NCBI GenBank assembly: GCA_009746045.1
Contig: RPFO01000156.1
Span: 5,480,445-5,544,444 of the forward strand
Length of the DNA: 64,000 bases
Reading direction: 5' to 3'
From: Mesostigma viride
Lineage: Eukaryota > Streptophyta > Mesostigmatophyceae > Mesostigmatales > Mesostigmataceae
Made by a program: the position numbers and the translations under genes. The notes beneath the pieces are model-generated. The model worked only from the letters and a program-made list of their open reading frames with translations, had not been told where the DNA came from and made no database searches. Shown piece after piece: positions 41,000 through 52,203 of this stretch; positions within the stretch are counted from its first letter, which is position 1; each line of letters starts with the position of its first letter.

Positions 41000-41130
41000 G
41001 CCAAACCTGGCTTGGATGGCCGGCTGGCAGAAATGTGTTTTGAATGGCTGGCACAAACCTGGTTTTGAAATCGCCTGCTGACACAAATGTGAGTTGAATG
41101 CATGGCTGGCACAAACTTGTTTTGGATGGG
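41000..41130. repeat. GGCTGGCACAAACCTGG short repeats after BUD23
   Basis: Three to four imperfect units of about 33-50 bases (TTTTGAATGGCTGGCACAAA) immediately behind the stop codon, so probably within the 3' untranslated region. Confidence 0.75.
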
Positions 41131-42107
41131 CGGATGTCCATGCTCCGTGGGGTGGTGATGTGGAGGATGTGAAGGGAGAAAACTGCAGCTTAAAAATAGA
41201 CTGTATTGTCGGCCCACCTCCGTGGAACATGGAATTGAACACAGGATATGCTCAGGCAGCTTGCTGTATGAGGCTGGCACTGATGGGCAGACTTGATCAT
41301 AGGTGGCGATTGGAAGATCTGCCAGGAAATTTCTTCCGTTGCAAAGTGACCTCAGCCCCCCCGCGGTCACCCTTCGCGAAGCATCGGTTTCCGCAGAGAG
41401 GTTCATAGAACGCCAGGCAGCGCAACCTCTTTGAACTATAACCACACCGAGTGTGGCAAGGTGAAGCATGCTTTTGCGTCATGAGTGAGGAATCACAGAG
41501 CTGGGGGTCCGCTGGGCCAGGTGTGCTCGTTTCTTCTTCGCATCTCGTTGACCTCAGAGTGGGATGCCCTGCTTTCAGAAGGACCCATGCAGGGGGGAGC
41601 ATCCTGAGAGCCACGAATGATGAATAGCGACACTGCGCATATCTATAAGGAAAAGAAATCAATGAATGATTGCATGCAGTAGCATGCCGCATGTACACTT
41701 TTTGTTGACTAGACATACATGTCTTGAGTAGTTGTCTCACTTCATATCCACTGAGACTGTCGATGACTACCAAATGCATAAAATAACATGCCATGGAGAC
41801 ACCATGCAAGGGCGGGCATGGAGCATGGTGCATGGATGGCATCGTCCACACAACAGCATCTTTTTATTAGTATCGATGAAACAAGCATTATCAACAATTG
41901 GCTTTGCATTGATCATTACATAACTTTGCGAGGCTTGCATGTGCTGCAGAATCAGTGATCGGCTGTCTTTAGTGGAGGCATAGATCTAGCTCAAGCTTGA
42001 TCTAGTTAGTAGAAGGGCGAGGTTTATTTGATTTTCCTATCAGTGGCTACCAATCCAGCTGGCATGCATGATGTCACAACCGTCATGATCATTTGCTGCG
42101 TAGTGGC
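41131..42107. other. Intergenic, no gene seen
   Basis: Short frames only, with no family features. Confidence 0.4.
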
Positions 42108-42335
42108 CATGCACACTCCCCGGACAGGAGAACTTTTGCGGATGACTGTAGGTGTAAGTTGGCGATGCCATGGTAACCGGAGACGTCCGTCCTATAGTCA
42201 GCAAAATTGGTGCGAGAGGTCCCCAGTTCGATTCCGGTCGGATTCATTTGCAGATCGCGTTTTCCGCGTTTTCCGCGGCCCGGCACTGAACGCAAAGGTT
42301 TTCACCTTTGCGGAGTGTCTGATCAGAATGCACAA
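42108..42335 (+). mobile_element. SINE copy lacking its LINE tail
   Basis: Matches 18988-19195: ACTCCCCGGACAGGAGAAC start, the A-box-like TAGGTGTAAGTTGG, B box GTTCGATTCC (42226-42235) and the TTTTCCGCGTTTTCCGCGG body, up to CACTGAACGCAAAGG. The LINE-derived 3' part and hairpin are missing. Confidence 0.75.
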
Positions 42336-43520
42336 TTGTTGTAAATAGACCCTCCATGGCCCACGGCCCTTCGATCCATAATTCTCTTGGACGCGATCGT
42401 TTTCCTACGTGCCAGTATCAAGCTGGAGACAACCATGCAGCGCCGATATCCTCACAAGATAAAAGAAGCGCCCCGCAAAACAATTGGCCAGAGTGCCATG
42501 GTTGGCTCAGCACATAAATTGTAGTATTGTCACATCATCATAACAAAGGAAAGCTCAAACAACCAATGGTGGCAGCTATCTACATGCAGTCACACAAATG
42601 CAACATCTCCAACATCATCATCACTAAAACACTTCCATCCCTGCACGATAAAATGCAAAGAAACCATTGGCGGCCCTTCAGCGCATTAGCGCTGTGATAT
42701 GCCGCTGCGGCCTGAGAAGAGAGGGTGCGTCACTCTCACACAACAAGAAGCGTCCATACCAAGGAGACAACCAGCGTCCATACAACACTTAATTAATACG
42801 CACAACAATTAATTAATACGCACAACATCCTTGCCAGAACACGTTTTATGAAATGCCTTATACCTTCCCACAGAGCTATAGAATTAATTAATTATACCTT
42901 CCCTAAGAGCTATAGGCTGCGACTGGAGTGGCTCTGATCACGACATCAACGAAAACAATCTAAAGCTGCCAGGTATTCGACAACAGTCACGTCACTCACG
43001 TGTCTATTAATTAATTAATTAATTAATTTTAATTAATTCGACAATACAACGGCAAGCGACGGCGAGCTAGCTGGCGGAAACTGCCCAAAAAGAACGCAAA
43101 AAACTTCGAACGATGAGCTCATAGAAGAAAGCACTGATAGCAGATAACATACGCGACAAATCTGTACCTTGCTCTCGTAAATCCCTCGCCCAGGCGCGCA
43201 ACAACAGCCGTTCTTCCATTAATTAACAAAAAACACGAGATGGTGATCTGATGCAGAATCCACCGCACGTGCTGACAGAATCTTGCAGCACGCGAGCATC
43301 CACAACAGAGGGGCTCTGAGCCCAGCGTACGCAGATATAGTCAAGGCAGACCACCCGATCCGACGGCCCAAAAAAGGTGGCAAGCTGGGCGGGGCGTGCA
43401 AAAGAAGCATTGCATGCCACCAGCGCAGATTCTCAGTGCCAACAGATCCACAAAGAATCCGTGTTACCGTTGGCCATCGTGTTCAAGGGGGCTTACTGTC
43501 AGTCTCAGAGCGCCGAGAGA
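42336..43520. other. A/T-rich region with several (AATT)n runs
   Basis: (AATT)n runs at 42790-42830, 42883-42895 and 43007-43040 are likely tails of lost or unrecognised LINE/SINE copies. An isolated CCAAGGAGACAACCAGCG (R1 terminus) lies at 42761-42778. No gene seen. Confidence 0.5.
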
Positions 43521-43521
43521 G

Positions 43522-44464
43522 GTTGGAGATTAGTGTCAAAACTGAGGCGATGGTGATTGGGGCCTCCAGTACACCGCCGCTGCCGCGCCTGCTCGACGGG
43601 ACGGAGGTCCCGTTCCGCGATCGCTTAATTCAAACTGTTGGGGAGTTGGCTCCCTGACACCGCAGACGATGTGGACATCCGCATCGGCCTGGCCTGGGCC
43701 AGGCTTCGTTCGCTCAACATGCACCTACTGGCGCTCGAAGGGCCTGGGCGAGCACCGCAAGCGCATGCTCTTCAAGGTCCTCGTCCTCACGGTGCTCACG
43801 TATGGCGCCGAGGCGTGGACACTCACACCCACACTGGCAGCTAAGCTCGACGGCACGGTTTACAGGATGCTCCGACAGGTCCTGAACGTAGGGTTTTCCA
43901 AGCGCCCGTCATTAGAGTCTTTGTATCAGGGTATGCCTCTTATTTCGGACCAGAAGTTAGGCATTGTAGGATAGCATTTGTAGGACACCTTGCTCGCACC
44001 AGCCAGGTTGACACCGCCCGGCTTGGTCTGGCAGGCCCCCAGCGGCTTCATTGGCCAGCCAGGGCGACATATATTCTGACCTGGCCTGGCCCCTGAAGGG
44101 CATTCCCAAAAGGGTAGGGAAACATGTCACGAACTACACCCAGATGTTGCTGGACGACCTAGTGGTCCCAGCCCAGTTTGAACACCGCATCGACTCTCTC
44201 TCCCTTCTTTGGACTGCCATGCAGAACAAGACGCGGTGGCAGAAGATTGTCCAGGCTCACACGCCAGCCCCTGTGGGCAAGCCACCTCCCCCCAAGCGGA
44301 GAAGGCGTTTTGATGAGTAGTGTAGTTAGGATTTTCTAGACTAGATAGCTTAGAGTTAGGTTAGTTCGATTACGCGGCTCCTTCCACTCCACCCATCCAT
44401 CAAGGAATATGTGCTAGGTGATCTCCCAACGGAGGCATGTTATAATTTAATTTTTTTAAATTTA
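43522..44464 (+). mobile_element. 5'-truncated LINE, copy E
   Basis: ORF2 end, starting at LEISVKTEAMVIGASSTPPLPRLLDG. It has a frameshift near 43630 and a stop near 43972. After further shifts it continues to MLLDDLVVPAQFEHRIDSLSLLWTAMQNKTRW and the basic end PPPPKRRRRFDE (stop 44318). The 3' region has hairpin TCTCC-CAAC-GGAGG (44422-44435, U-G closing) and an (AATTT)n tail. Same family as copies F and E'. Confidence 0.85.
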
Positions 44465-44469
44465 CTGAG

Positions 44470-44925
44470 CGCCTCCGGTGCCAACTGGCAGCGTGGCGTT
44501 GGCGTCAAGCAGCATAACCAGGAGGTGCCGAGCTGGGATGCTGGCCTTTCCGCCTTGAGGGTGCTGAAGAAGGCGTCACGTTCCGCCTGATGTCGACCCC
44601 GGCATGCATGTGGCGCATAGCCCACGCCTAATGGTGAGCGTATATGGTGAGAAATATGGCCTTCAGTGGCCGAAAAAGTGGCCACTAGTACACGCGGGGA
44701 TCTCAGCACGATGGACTGAAGGTGAGCAGATGCCGGCTGCCGGTGAGCACAGGATCGAGGCCCACACCGCCTTGACCCGGCGCAGCGCCTCCACCGTAGT
44801 GGAATCACGGCCAGCCCGCACGGAGAGTCGTTGACCATAAGCCTGTTGACCCCTATAATTGCTGAGGGTCGACGGTGCGCTGATGCTCCTGGACTCCGAG
44901 GACGGCGATCTGGTTGTCGGCACAC
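44470..44925 (-). pseudogene. Possible LINE endonuclease fragment
   Basis: Minus-strand frame with GVGYAPHACRGRHQAERDAFFSTL, resembling the YAP...ERxxFF segment of LINE apurinic endonucleases. Short and degraded. It faces the opposite way to copy E and abuts its tail. Confidence 0.4.
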
Positions 44926-46064
44926 AACAAGGCCCGATCAGCTCGTCGACGCGTTGACGTGCTGGGGTGCCTCTGCTGGTAGAAGGATCTGCAGGGAGTG
45001 TGCGCCCACAGCTAGCAATACCAAGAATGGGCCGTTGCCCTCAGATTAGCGGGGGCCGGGTGGGGGTGGAGGTGGGGGTGGAGAAGAGTAGTCGGCCGGA
45101 GGTGGGGGTGGGGGTGGAGGGCCGGGGGGCCCCGCGGAGAGAGGAGGGTGGCGATTGGGGTTCATGCTTTTCAACGCATGGAGTCTTTCTTTCAGGGTGG
45201 ATATGCGTCGGGCATGGATGTTGCATTAAGAATTTAGCCATGCTATGCCTATGCCGGTTGATGGAGGAGGTGCGTCGCCTTCCCCCTGACAGTTTGCCGC
45301 TGGTCTTCATTTTTGTTGACTATATCAAGGCCTTTGACACGGTTCTCTGGGAGGCTCTTTGGGCCATCCTAGCTCTGGATCGGGTACTACAGGTCTGCGT
45401 TTATTGCTGCCATTCGCCGACTGTATGAGGGCTCACATGCAGTAGTGCGGACTGCGGAAGGCACCACTCCACCATTCCCCCTTCACCACGGGGTGTGGCA
45501 AGGTTGTGTCCTGTCCCCATACCTGTTCATTATTGTCGTGGATCACGTCATGCGCCGGGCACGTGCACGCTTTACTGCTCTTAAGGGGTTCGAGCCAGGC
45601 TTGGACATCCTTAACGTGAAAGAGCACGGCGGGGTTAGACCTGGTTACCGCCTTGCCGACCTGATTTATTATGCGGTTGACACCACCCTCATCGAGAGCC
45701 CCGAGCACATTCAGACCTGGCTGGACTGTCTGGGCCTGGAGGCGCGGGCGGTGGGGTTGGAGATTAGTGTCAAAACTGAGGCGATGGTGATTGGGGCCTC
45801 CAGTACACCACCGCTGCCGCGCCTGCTCGACGGGACGGAGGTCCCGTTCCGCGACCGCTTCAAGCTGTTGGGGAGTTGGCTTCCTGACACTGCCGACGAT
45901 GTGGACACCCGCATCGGCCTTGCCTGGGCCAAGCTCCGTTCGCTCAAACCCTACTGGCGCTCGAAGGGCCTGGGCGAGCACCGCAAGCGCATGCTCTTCA
46001 AGGTCCTCGTCCTCACGGTGCTCACGTATGGCGCCGAGGCGTGGACCACACTAGGAACTCGGCT

Positions 46065-46400
46065 TTGAGAATGGGTGAGAAATTGTGAGAAAAAGGGTGA
46101 GAAAGGTGAGAAAAAGGGTGAGAAATGGGTGAGAATGGGTGAGAAAGGTGAGAAAAAAGGGTGAGAATGGGGTGAGAATGGGTGAGAAAACACGTTTCTC
46201 ACCCGGGTGAGATTGCCCCAAAAAGGTGAAAAAAGGGGAAAAACGTGAGAAAAATCTCAAAAAACAGGACATGAGATAAGTGAGAAAAACGGGAGGTGTG
46301 AAACGTGAGAAAAGTGAGAAAATCAGGACGTGAGAAAAGTGAGAAAAACAGGACGTGAGAAAAGTGAGAAAAGTGAGAAAACACAGCGCTGAAAAACACA
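46065..46400. repeat. CACTA left subterminal GTGAGAAA repeats
   Basis: More than 25 copies of GTGAGAAA or close variants, in direct orientation with a few inverted (CTCACCC). Confidence 0.9.
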
Positions 46401-46547
46401 CCCATAATGCAATATGCTGGCAGCAGACACATGCATGCAGTGCCAGTAACAACCGCTGTTCAAAACAGCACGAACAATAATGATTTTTTCATTAAATGTT
46501 TGAATAATTTTAATGTTTACAGCTGCAAGAACCCGTTGATTCAACTA

Positions 46548-46690
46548 TTCAACACTGTTATGGCGTTATGTACATCTTCGGCATTCAAATATGCCTTTTC
46601 AACACAGTCTGTTATGGCGTTATGACATCTTCGGCATTCAATGCCTGTTCAACACAGTCTGTTATGGCGTTATGACATCTTTCGCATTCA
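46548..46690. repeat. 60-bp tandem repeat in the CACTA element
   Basis: Three units of GTTATGGCGTTATG...CATCTTCGGCATTCAA...TTCAACACAGTCT. Confidence 0.85.
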
Positions 46691-46849
46691 ATGCCTATCA
46701 TCAAATACTATATGGTAGCTAGCTAACAAAGCGGGCCGGTCGACAGGGCGTCACATGCTGACTTGAAAGTGGAACCGCTTGCATTTTACTCTCGTGGTCC
46801 CTGCAAGAAATAAAGCAAACCGACACAATATACGCAAGAGGAAAAGAAA

Positions 46850-47195
46850 TCAGATCCTTGACATAGATGTAAGCGTTCTACAAGGATCTTGAGCTCAGCA
46901 CCACCTAAAAATCCATGCAGCAAATGTGTATGGCAAATCATAATTCCATCAACATACAATTCTACACATCCATGCATGCAAGAGGCCGGGGGAAAAAAAA
47001 CAGGCCCTTGCAGATAAACATCTATACCTTCAAATGCCAAAATAATGACACCTATAATTCCCCCTAAAATGAAAGCAGTGCAAGAGACAAAAAAGACATC
47101 AGATCCTTGACATAGACATCACCATTCTACAAGGAAGAGCTCACCAGCACCTAACGGTCCATGCAGCAAATGTGTAGAACCCAACACTCACTCTT
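46850..47195. repeat. Direct duplication in the CACTA element
   Basis: ATCAGATCCTTGACATAGA...TTCTACAAGGA...GAGCTCA.CAGCACCTAA...CCATGCAGCAAATGTGTA occurs at 46849-46930 and 47099-47178. Confidence 0.75.
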
Positions 47196-47512
47196 ATGGC
47201 AAAGCAGCCCCATGTGGCAAGGCAGCACCATACACATGAATCACACCATGCGCCAGATGTCACACGAGCAAGGCACAACGTTGTCGTCGGATCAGAAAGC
47301 AACAAACGTGAAAACGCTAGCGGCCCAAATCTGAGATTCCGCGGAACACAGAAAATAAGAAAGCTCAGAAGCTACCAGCAAGGGATCGAACATATGACCT
47401 TTGGCATGATTTCGCGGCTGTGTGAGTCTCCTGATCCGAAGGCATCTCACTTAATTAACGTTTCGAAACAGCCAAACTGCGGAAAATCTCTTACCGGAGA
47501 GAGTTGCCAATA

Positions 47513-47735
47513 TCAAGGAGACAACCAGCGCAGGCCAGAAATCGGGAGAATCCGGACCATGGTAGCTCGAGCCTGCCGTTATCTTGTCCGCGTTTTCGAG
47601 TCGTGCAGGATTATGAATATGAATGGAGATGGAAATGTGTAGCCTTGTGCATTGAAATTACGGCTGGCTGACGTGAAGAGCGACTACATGACCTACACGG
47701 TGGGGCCGGAAACGGCTTGCTTGATTGTGTTTCAT
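47513..47735 (+). repeat. R1 fragment (5' part)
   Basis: TATCAAGGAGACAACCAGCG through CATTGAAATTACGGCTGGC to GGCTTGCTTGATTG, matching 22998-23215. Confidence 0.75.
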
Positions 47736-48289
47736 CGTGGGCAACGAGTCCAACAACTACTTTCTCTGGGCGGCAAACTGCGGCAAATTGAACGCAAACC
47801 TCATCATGAAATCTTGACCGTCGAAATGTAACAATCCGACGACTTATGCAGTATGCCGCGTAATTTTCTGTTGCGGGAGAGCCGTTGGGCCGGTTCCCGA
47901 CGCGGGCGACCAGTGGTTTGCGTTAAGTTAACTTAGCTGAAGTTCCCCAAGCCGCATGATGGCTCTCATCGACGGCCTCAGTCTATTGACGCGTCGGCCC
48001 GATTTTGGCGGCACCCAATTTGACCCCAACGGCACCTACCGACAAAGGGCATACGTACGTTTCACGCGCACCACGACCTTCGAGCTCTGCTATGGCGGTG
48101 GTGCCGTGGGGCCCGCATCAGACTGCGGGCCCTTATCTGCTTTGGCGGTGCTGCCGTTGGGCCCGCATCAGAATTCAGGCCCTTTATGCATGCGGGCCAT
48201 TAATGCATGTTACTTTTTTAGTCTTCTGCATACAAATATGAAGCAATGAGGTCGTGTCCTCTGGATTTTTGCACTGCAAATGGCATTTG

Positions 48290-48575
48290 CACCGTGTGCA
48301 GTTCCTGGACGTTTGGAAACATGCATGATGGCATGTGGCTAATGTAATGACTGACTAGCTAGACCGTTTCAGTGGTTTTTCATTTGCGGGTATTTCCTCG
48401 TAAATGGTGGGAAAGCGATCGCAGCAATGGTTCTCACCACTAGACACTCCCGGCCAGTGAAGCTCGAAAAACACGCCCTGATCAAGCAAGCTGTTTCCGG
48501 CCCCACTGTATAGGTCATCTTACAGTCGCTCTTTGCGTAAGCCAGCCATAATTTCAATGAACAAGGCTACACATT
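48290..48575 (-). repeat. R1 fragment in inverted orientation
   Basis: Reverse complement of the R1 middle (23110-23390): CATTTGCGGGTATTTCCTCG, GTGAGAACC...AGACACTCCCGGCCAG. With 47513-47735 it makes an inverted pair inside the CACTA element. Confidence 0.7.
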
Positions 48576-48581
48576 TGCATA

Positions 48582-48725
48582 CTCTTTGCTTGGTTATCGG
48601 TGTGCCTTTGTTTGGATGCAGGGGGGATCGCTGTGCTGACACAACGCGGCAAGGGATTTGCTGGTAGAAGATGCCCTTCCCAAGGCTGATTACAGCGACC
48701 CTGCGAATGGCGACGAGGCCTACTG
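48582..48725 (+). other. Duplicated acceptor and possible small exon
   Basis: 48582-48647 repeats 48971-49037 (ACTCTTTGCT.GGTTATCGGTG ... TGCAG|G..GATCGCTGTGCTGAC). After this first acceptor copy (48621) one frame is open from about 48640 (ARDLLVEDALPKADYSDPANG) to a donor-like G|GTGAGC at 48725. This could be an exon preceding 49012. Confidence 0.5.
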
Positions 48726-49011
48726 GTGAGCCTTGTTTTTTGCAAATGCTACTTACGCCGTCTGCTTTGGTTTTTTTAATTCAGTCCTATTGAAAGGCGC
48801 CTTGGGATTAGCCATGCAATCATGTTTTACTGTCACAAAGCCAGCCCTAGTAATTAATATCTAGTTTGTTTGGTTTTACCCATCCGGGTGCCATGATCTT
48901 GCCGCCAGTAAAAGCGTCCTGTGTTGTATCTGTTCTATTTTTTTTAATAACCAATACTTGCAATAATAATACTCTTTGCTGGGTTATCGGTGTGCGTTTG
49001 TTTGAATGCAG

Positions 49012-49954
49012 GCGAGATCGCTGTGCTGACACAACGTTCAACGTGCTTGCATGGGCATCATTAAACCTGACGCCGCTTGTGCCGCAAGGCATTGTAGCGG
49101 CGTGTGGGGGCGTGAAGCGCTACGCGGATTCTTTCCACAAAGTCAGGATACACGGGTTCAACTACCGCACGGAGGCTGCGGACCAATCCCAGGGAAAGCG
49201 GCACAAGAATGCGGGAGTTGCGGTGCATGGCCCGGGCGGTGTAGACTTTGGTTTCATTACACACATTCTGAAGGCCAGGTTAGAGTACCCACGAGGGGGC
49301 TGGGAATGGCAGCTGTTGTTGAAGGTGGAGCTTTTTGATCGCCTTCATGTCGCTCACCTGCCCCACGAGAGGTTGGTGGTCATCAGCAGCGCACAGGCCC
49401 CCAGGTCGTCGTGCCTTGTGTTGCCAGGTGCAGTGAGCTCAGTTGGGTATGTCGTCGATGAATGCTATGCTCCCGAAATGGTGGTAATCCCTGCCAAACT
49501 GCCATGGAGCATGGCACATCAGGCGCAATCTGCCCTCAGTAACCATGTGTATCACAGCGTGGCAGCAGATTTCCCCACCATGCCGCAGTTTGAAGTGATT
49601 GAGGAGGGTGAGCCGATGCCACCGCCACCGCCTAGTGGCAAGAAGAAAGGCAAGAAGAAGGGGTCCAAGAAGAAGAAGGTGGCAGCGGCAGACCTAGGTG
49701 ATGGCGACGTGGTGCGCCGCGCTGGCAAGGCACCTGCTCGAGGGCGCAGCCGCAAGCGTGGTGCTCCCACAGATGCTGGACCTAGCCAGCCCACCGTTGT
49801 AATTGAGGAGGTCCCTATGGCAAAGAGGGCCAGTGGAAGGCAGCGTAAAGCTGTGAACTATTGCGACACTAGTGGGGATGACACTATGTCATCAGAAGAT
49901 GATGTTGATGCAAGCAACCCCTCGGACAGCAGTTCTGAAGAAGATGACTATTGA
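49012..49954 (+). CDS. CACTA-encoded protein, 3' exon
   Basis: Open from an ATG at 48893, but an acceptor TTTGAATGCAG|G at 49011 makes 49012 the likely exon start (partial codon). The 314-residue part has a compact N-terminal region (NVLAWASLNLTPLVPQG, HKNAGVAVHGPGG, WEWQLLLKVELFDRLHVAHLPHERLVVISS) and then a hydrophilic tail: Lys-rich KKKGKKKGSKKKK, KRASGRQRKAVNY and an acidic Ser/Asp/Glu end. Position inside the CACTA element and the nuclear-type basic tail suggest a transposon protein, perhaps the C-terminal part of a TNP2-like transposase; I see no catalytic motif. AAATAAAG at 50098 could be its poly(A) signal. Confidence 0.55.
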
Positions 49955-50129
49955 TTTAATTTGGGCATGACAGCATTGTTTATGGAATGATGTGCTGTTT
50001 TATATTGTATGACAACCCTATATTAATTGCACCTTTGTGCACCCTATAATGCATATCAAAGTGGTGTTGAGTTTTTTTTCACGTTAAGGACTTAATGAAA
50101 TAAAGCTCATGATTTTTCTCGTGTTACAC

Positions 50130-50440
50130 TCTTGGTGAGAAATTTCTCACCACGTTGACTTGTGATTTTTCTCGTGTTAGTGATTTTTCTCGTGTTGGTG
50201 AGAAACTTCTCAATTTTCTCAATTTTCTCAATTTTTCGGACTTTTTCTCACCCATTCTCACCTTTTTTCTCACTTAAGGGTTTTTTCTCACCCCAATCTC
50301 ACCAAAACCCCCTTTTTCTCACCAAAATCTCACCCTGGTGAGATTTTTTGCCTAGCGTTTGCGGAAAAAAATTGAGATTTTTCTCAAATTTCTCAAAAAA
50401 TTCTCACAAAAGGTGAGAAAATTGAGGGTTTTGAGAAAAT
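50130..50440. repeat. CACTA right subterminal TTTCTCAC repeats
   Basis: Complement of the left subterminal motif, over 20 copies. Confidence 0.9.
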
Positions 50441-51464
50441 TCTCAGAATCTGAGTTCCTAGTGCATCCCACCCAAACTGGCAGCTAGGCTAGACGGCACG
50501 GTTTACAGGATGCTCCGACCTGAGGTCCTTAACGTAGGGTTTTCCAAGCGTCCGTCATCAGAATCTTTGTATCATGGCATGCCTCGTATTTCGGACGAGA
50601 TTAGGCAGCGTAGGATAGCATTTGTAGGACACCTTGCTCGCACCAGCCAGGTCGACACCGCCCTTGGCCTGGCCGGCCCCCAGCGGCTCGGCCAGCCATG
50701 CAGGGCGACACATTCTGACCTGGCCTGGCCCCGAGGGCATTCCCAAAAGGGTAGGGAAACCTGTCACGGCCTACATCCAGATGTTGCTGGACGACCTAGT
50801 GGTCCCAGCCCAGTTTGAGCACCGCATCCACTCTCTCTCCCGTCTTTGGACTGCCATGCAGGACGAGACGCGGTGGAAGAAGATTGTCAAGGCGCACACG
50901 CCCGACCCTGTGGGCAAGCCCCCTCCCCCAAGCCGAGGAGGCGTTTTGATGAGTAGTGTATTTGGATTTTCTAGATAGCTTAGAGTTAGGATAGATAGTT
51001 CGATCACGCGGCTTCCTCCACCCCATCCATCATGGAATATGTGCTATGTACATGACCTCCCCACGGAGGCATGTTATAATTTAATTTAATTTAATTTAAT
51101 TTAATTTAATTTAATGCCTATGCAGAGAGATGCTCTCTGTTGAGAAGCCATGCCCTCACCCTTGTATAGCCATGATGATCTTCCCCCCACATGGCATGCT
51201 CCCCCTTAGCTGCATGGGCATAGCGTGATAGACTGTGAGGGCGCGGGTGCCCTGGTGCACCTAGAGCAAGGGTAGCTTTATACATTCCCACCCTTGCAGA
51301 AGTAGCCTAGGATGTATTAAAAGCCATATGCCCCTTCTCAGGGATATCCCTAAGCACACCTGGAATTGTACTACATTTTTCAAATTGTACTTCAGTTTTG
51401 AAAGTTGCATTTTCATGCATTTAAAGTTTCAACTAAAGTCTTTGAGGAAAAAAAAGTTCGTCGG

Positions 51465-51960
51465 CGGCCGGCACACCGGCACACCGGCACACCGGCACAC
51501 CGGCACACCGGCACACCGGCACACCGGCACACCGGCACACCGGCACACCTCAAATTGCATATATGCACACACCTTTGCACATGCAATTGTTATCCATGGG
51601 ATTTATGTAGGTGGATGGGTCATGCAAGGGTTACCTAGATGCTCATGACACCGTGGCACCGTGGCATCGTGCCACCGTGCCACCGTGCCACCGTGCCACC
51701 GTGCCACCTCAAAAGTTGCATATAAACACACATATTTGCACATACAATGTTATCCATTGGGATTTATCAAGGGTAATGGGTCATGCAAGGGTTACCTAGA
51801 CATGCTCATGACACCGTTGCATCGTGCCACCGTGCCACCGGCACACCGGCACACCGGCACACCGTTGCACCTCAAATTGCATATAAACACACACCTTTGC
51901 ACGTGCATTGGTTATCATGGGGTATATTGCATGCATCAACCAAAATAATCACATGTCATT
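51465..51960. repeat. Higher-order repeat with inner 8-bp minisatellites
   Basis: Three units of about 165-190 bases (CTCAAATTGCATAT.. ACACACCTTTGCACATGCAA.TGTTATCCA.TGGGATTTA.. GGGTCATGCAAGGGTTACCTAGA). Each is preceded by an inner array: CACACCGG x about 9 (51468-51548), CCACCGTG x about 6 (51655-51708) and a mixture of both (51820-51868). Confidence 0.9.
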
Positions 51961-52161
51961 GAATCACATACTGAACGTAAATCCATTTCCGTGTAAAACA
52001 TGGCCACTAGATAACACATGTATCTTATGCCCACCACCATTATGCAACATGACCATGCATGGACAGTTGGCATGTTGGGCTTCATTCTTGGAACAAGACT
52101 AGCATGCTTGACAGGACAAAGAGACGCCTTTACTCCTATCGAAGCTTTCACACATTCCCCA

Positions 52162-52169
52162 TCATTCCC

Positions 52170-52203
<34 letters not shown>

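Larger units (their letters stand above)
46049..50463 (+). mobile_element. CACTA (EnSpm-type) DNA transposon, 4415 bp
   Basis: Terminal inverted repeats begin CACTAGGAACTC at both ends (12 identical bases, about 23 imperfect), flanked by CA (46047-46048, 50464-50465). Dense subterminal GTGAGAAA repeats fill 46065-46400, and their complement TTTCTCAC fills 50130-50440, as is typical for CACTA transposase-binding regions. The LINE frame is continuous across the element when it is removed. Internally it has A/T-rich repeats, two R1 fragments and one gene (exon 49012-49954). No complete transposase seen, so it is non-autonomous or badly degraded. Confidence 0.92.
45255..51113 (+). mobile_element. 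LINE copy E', split by a CACTA transposon
   Basis: Target-site duplication ATGCCTATGC (45245-45254, 51114-51123). Left part 45255-46046 has reverse transcriptase motifs: FVDYIKAFDTV (A, about 45320), GVWQGCVLSPYLF (B, 45490), LIYYAVDTTL (C, 45661; second residue of the catalytic pair altered), then ISVKTEAMVIGASS. One frameshift lies near 45395. Right part 50466-51113 is the ORF2 end (LDGTVYRML...MLLDDLVVPAQFE), hairpin CCTCC-CCAC-GGAGG (51056-51069) and a long (AATTT)n tail. Net length is about 1.44 kb. Confidence 0.92.
45200..51355 (+). mobile_element. 3' region of an ORF1-type LINE, split by copy E'
   Basis: 45200-45254 (GGGCATGGATGTTGCATTAAG...) and 51124-51355 (CAGAGAGATGCTCTCTGTTG ... 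CCATATGCCCCTTCTCAGGG) together match 28385-28665 and the minus-strand stretch 1400-1100 of copy B. It is broken at ATGCCTATGC, the target duplication of copy E'. The final hairpin is missing. Confidence 0.75.

Noticed and set aside
51465..51868. Regularly spaced short repeats resembling a CRISPR array
   Set aside because: Units are directly adjacent 8-base minisatellites without unique spacers, in a eukaryotic context with no cas genes.
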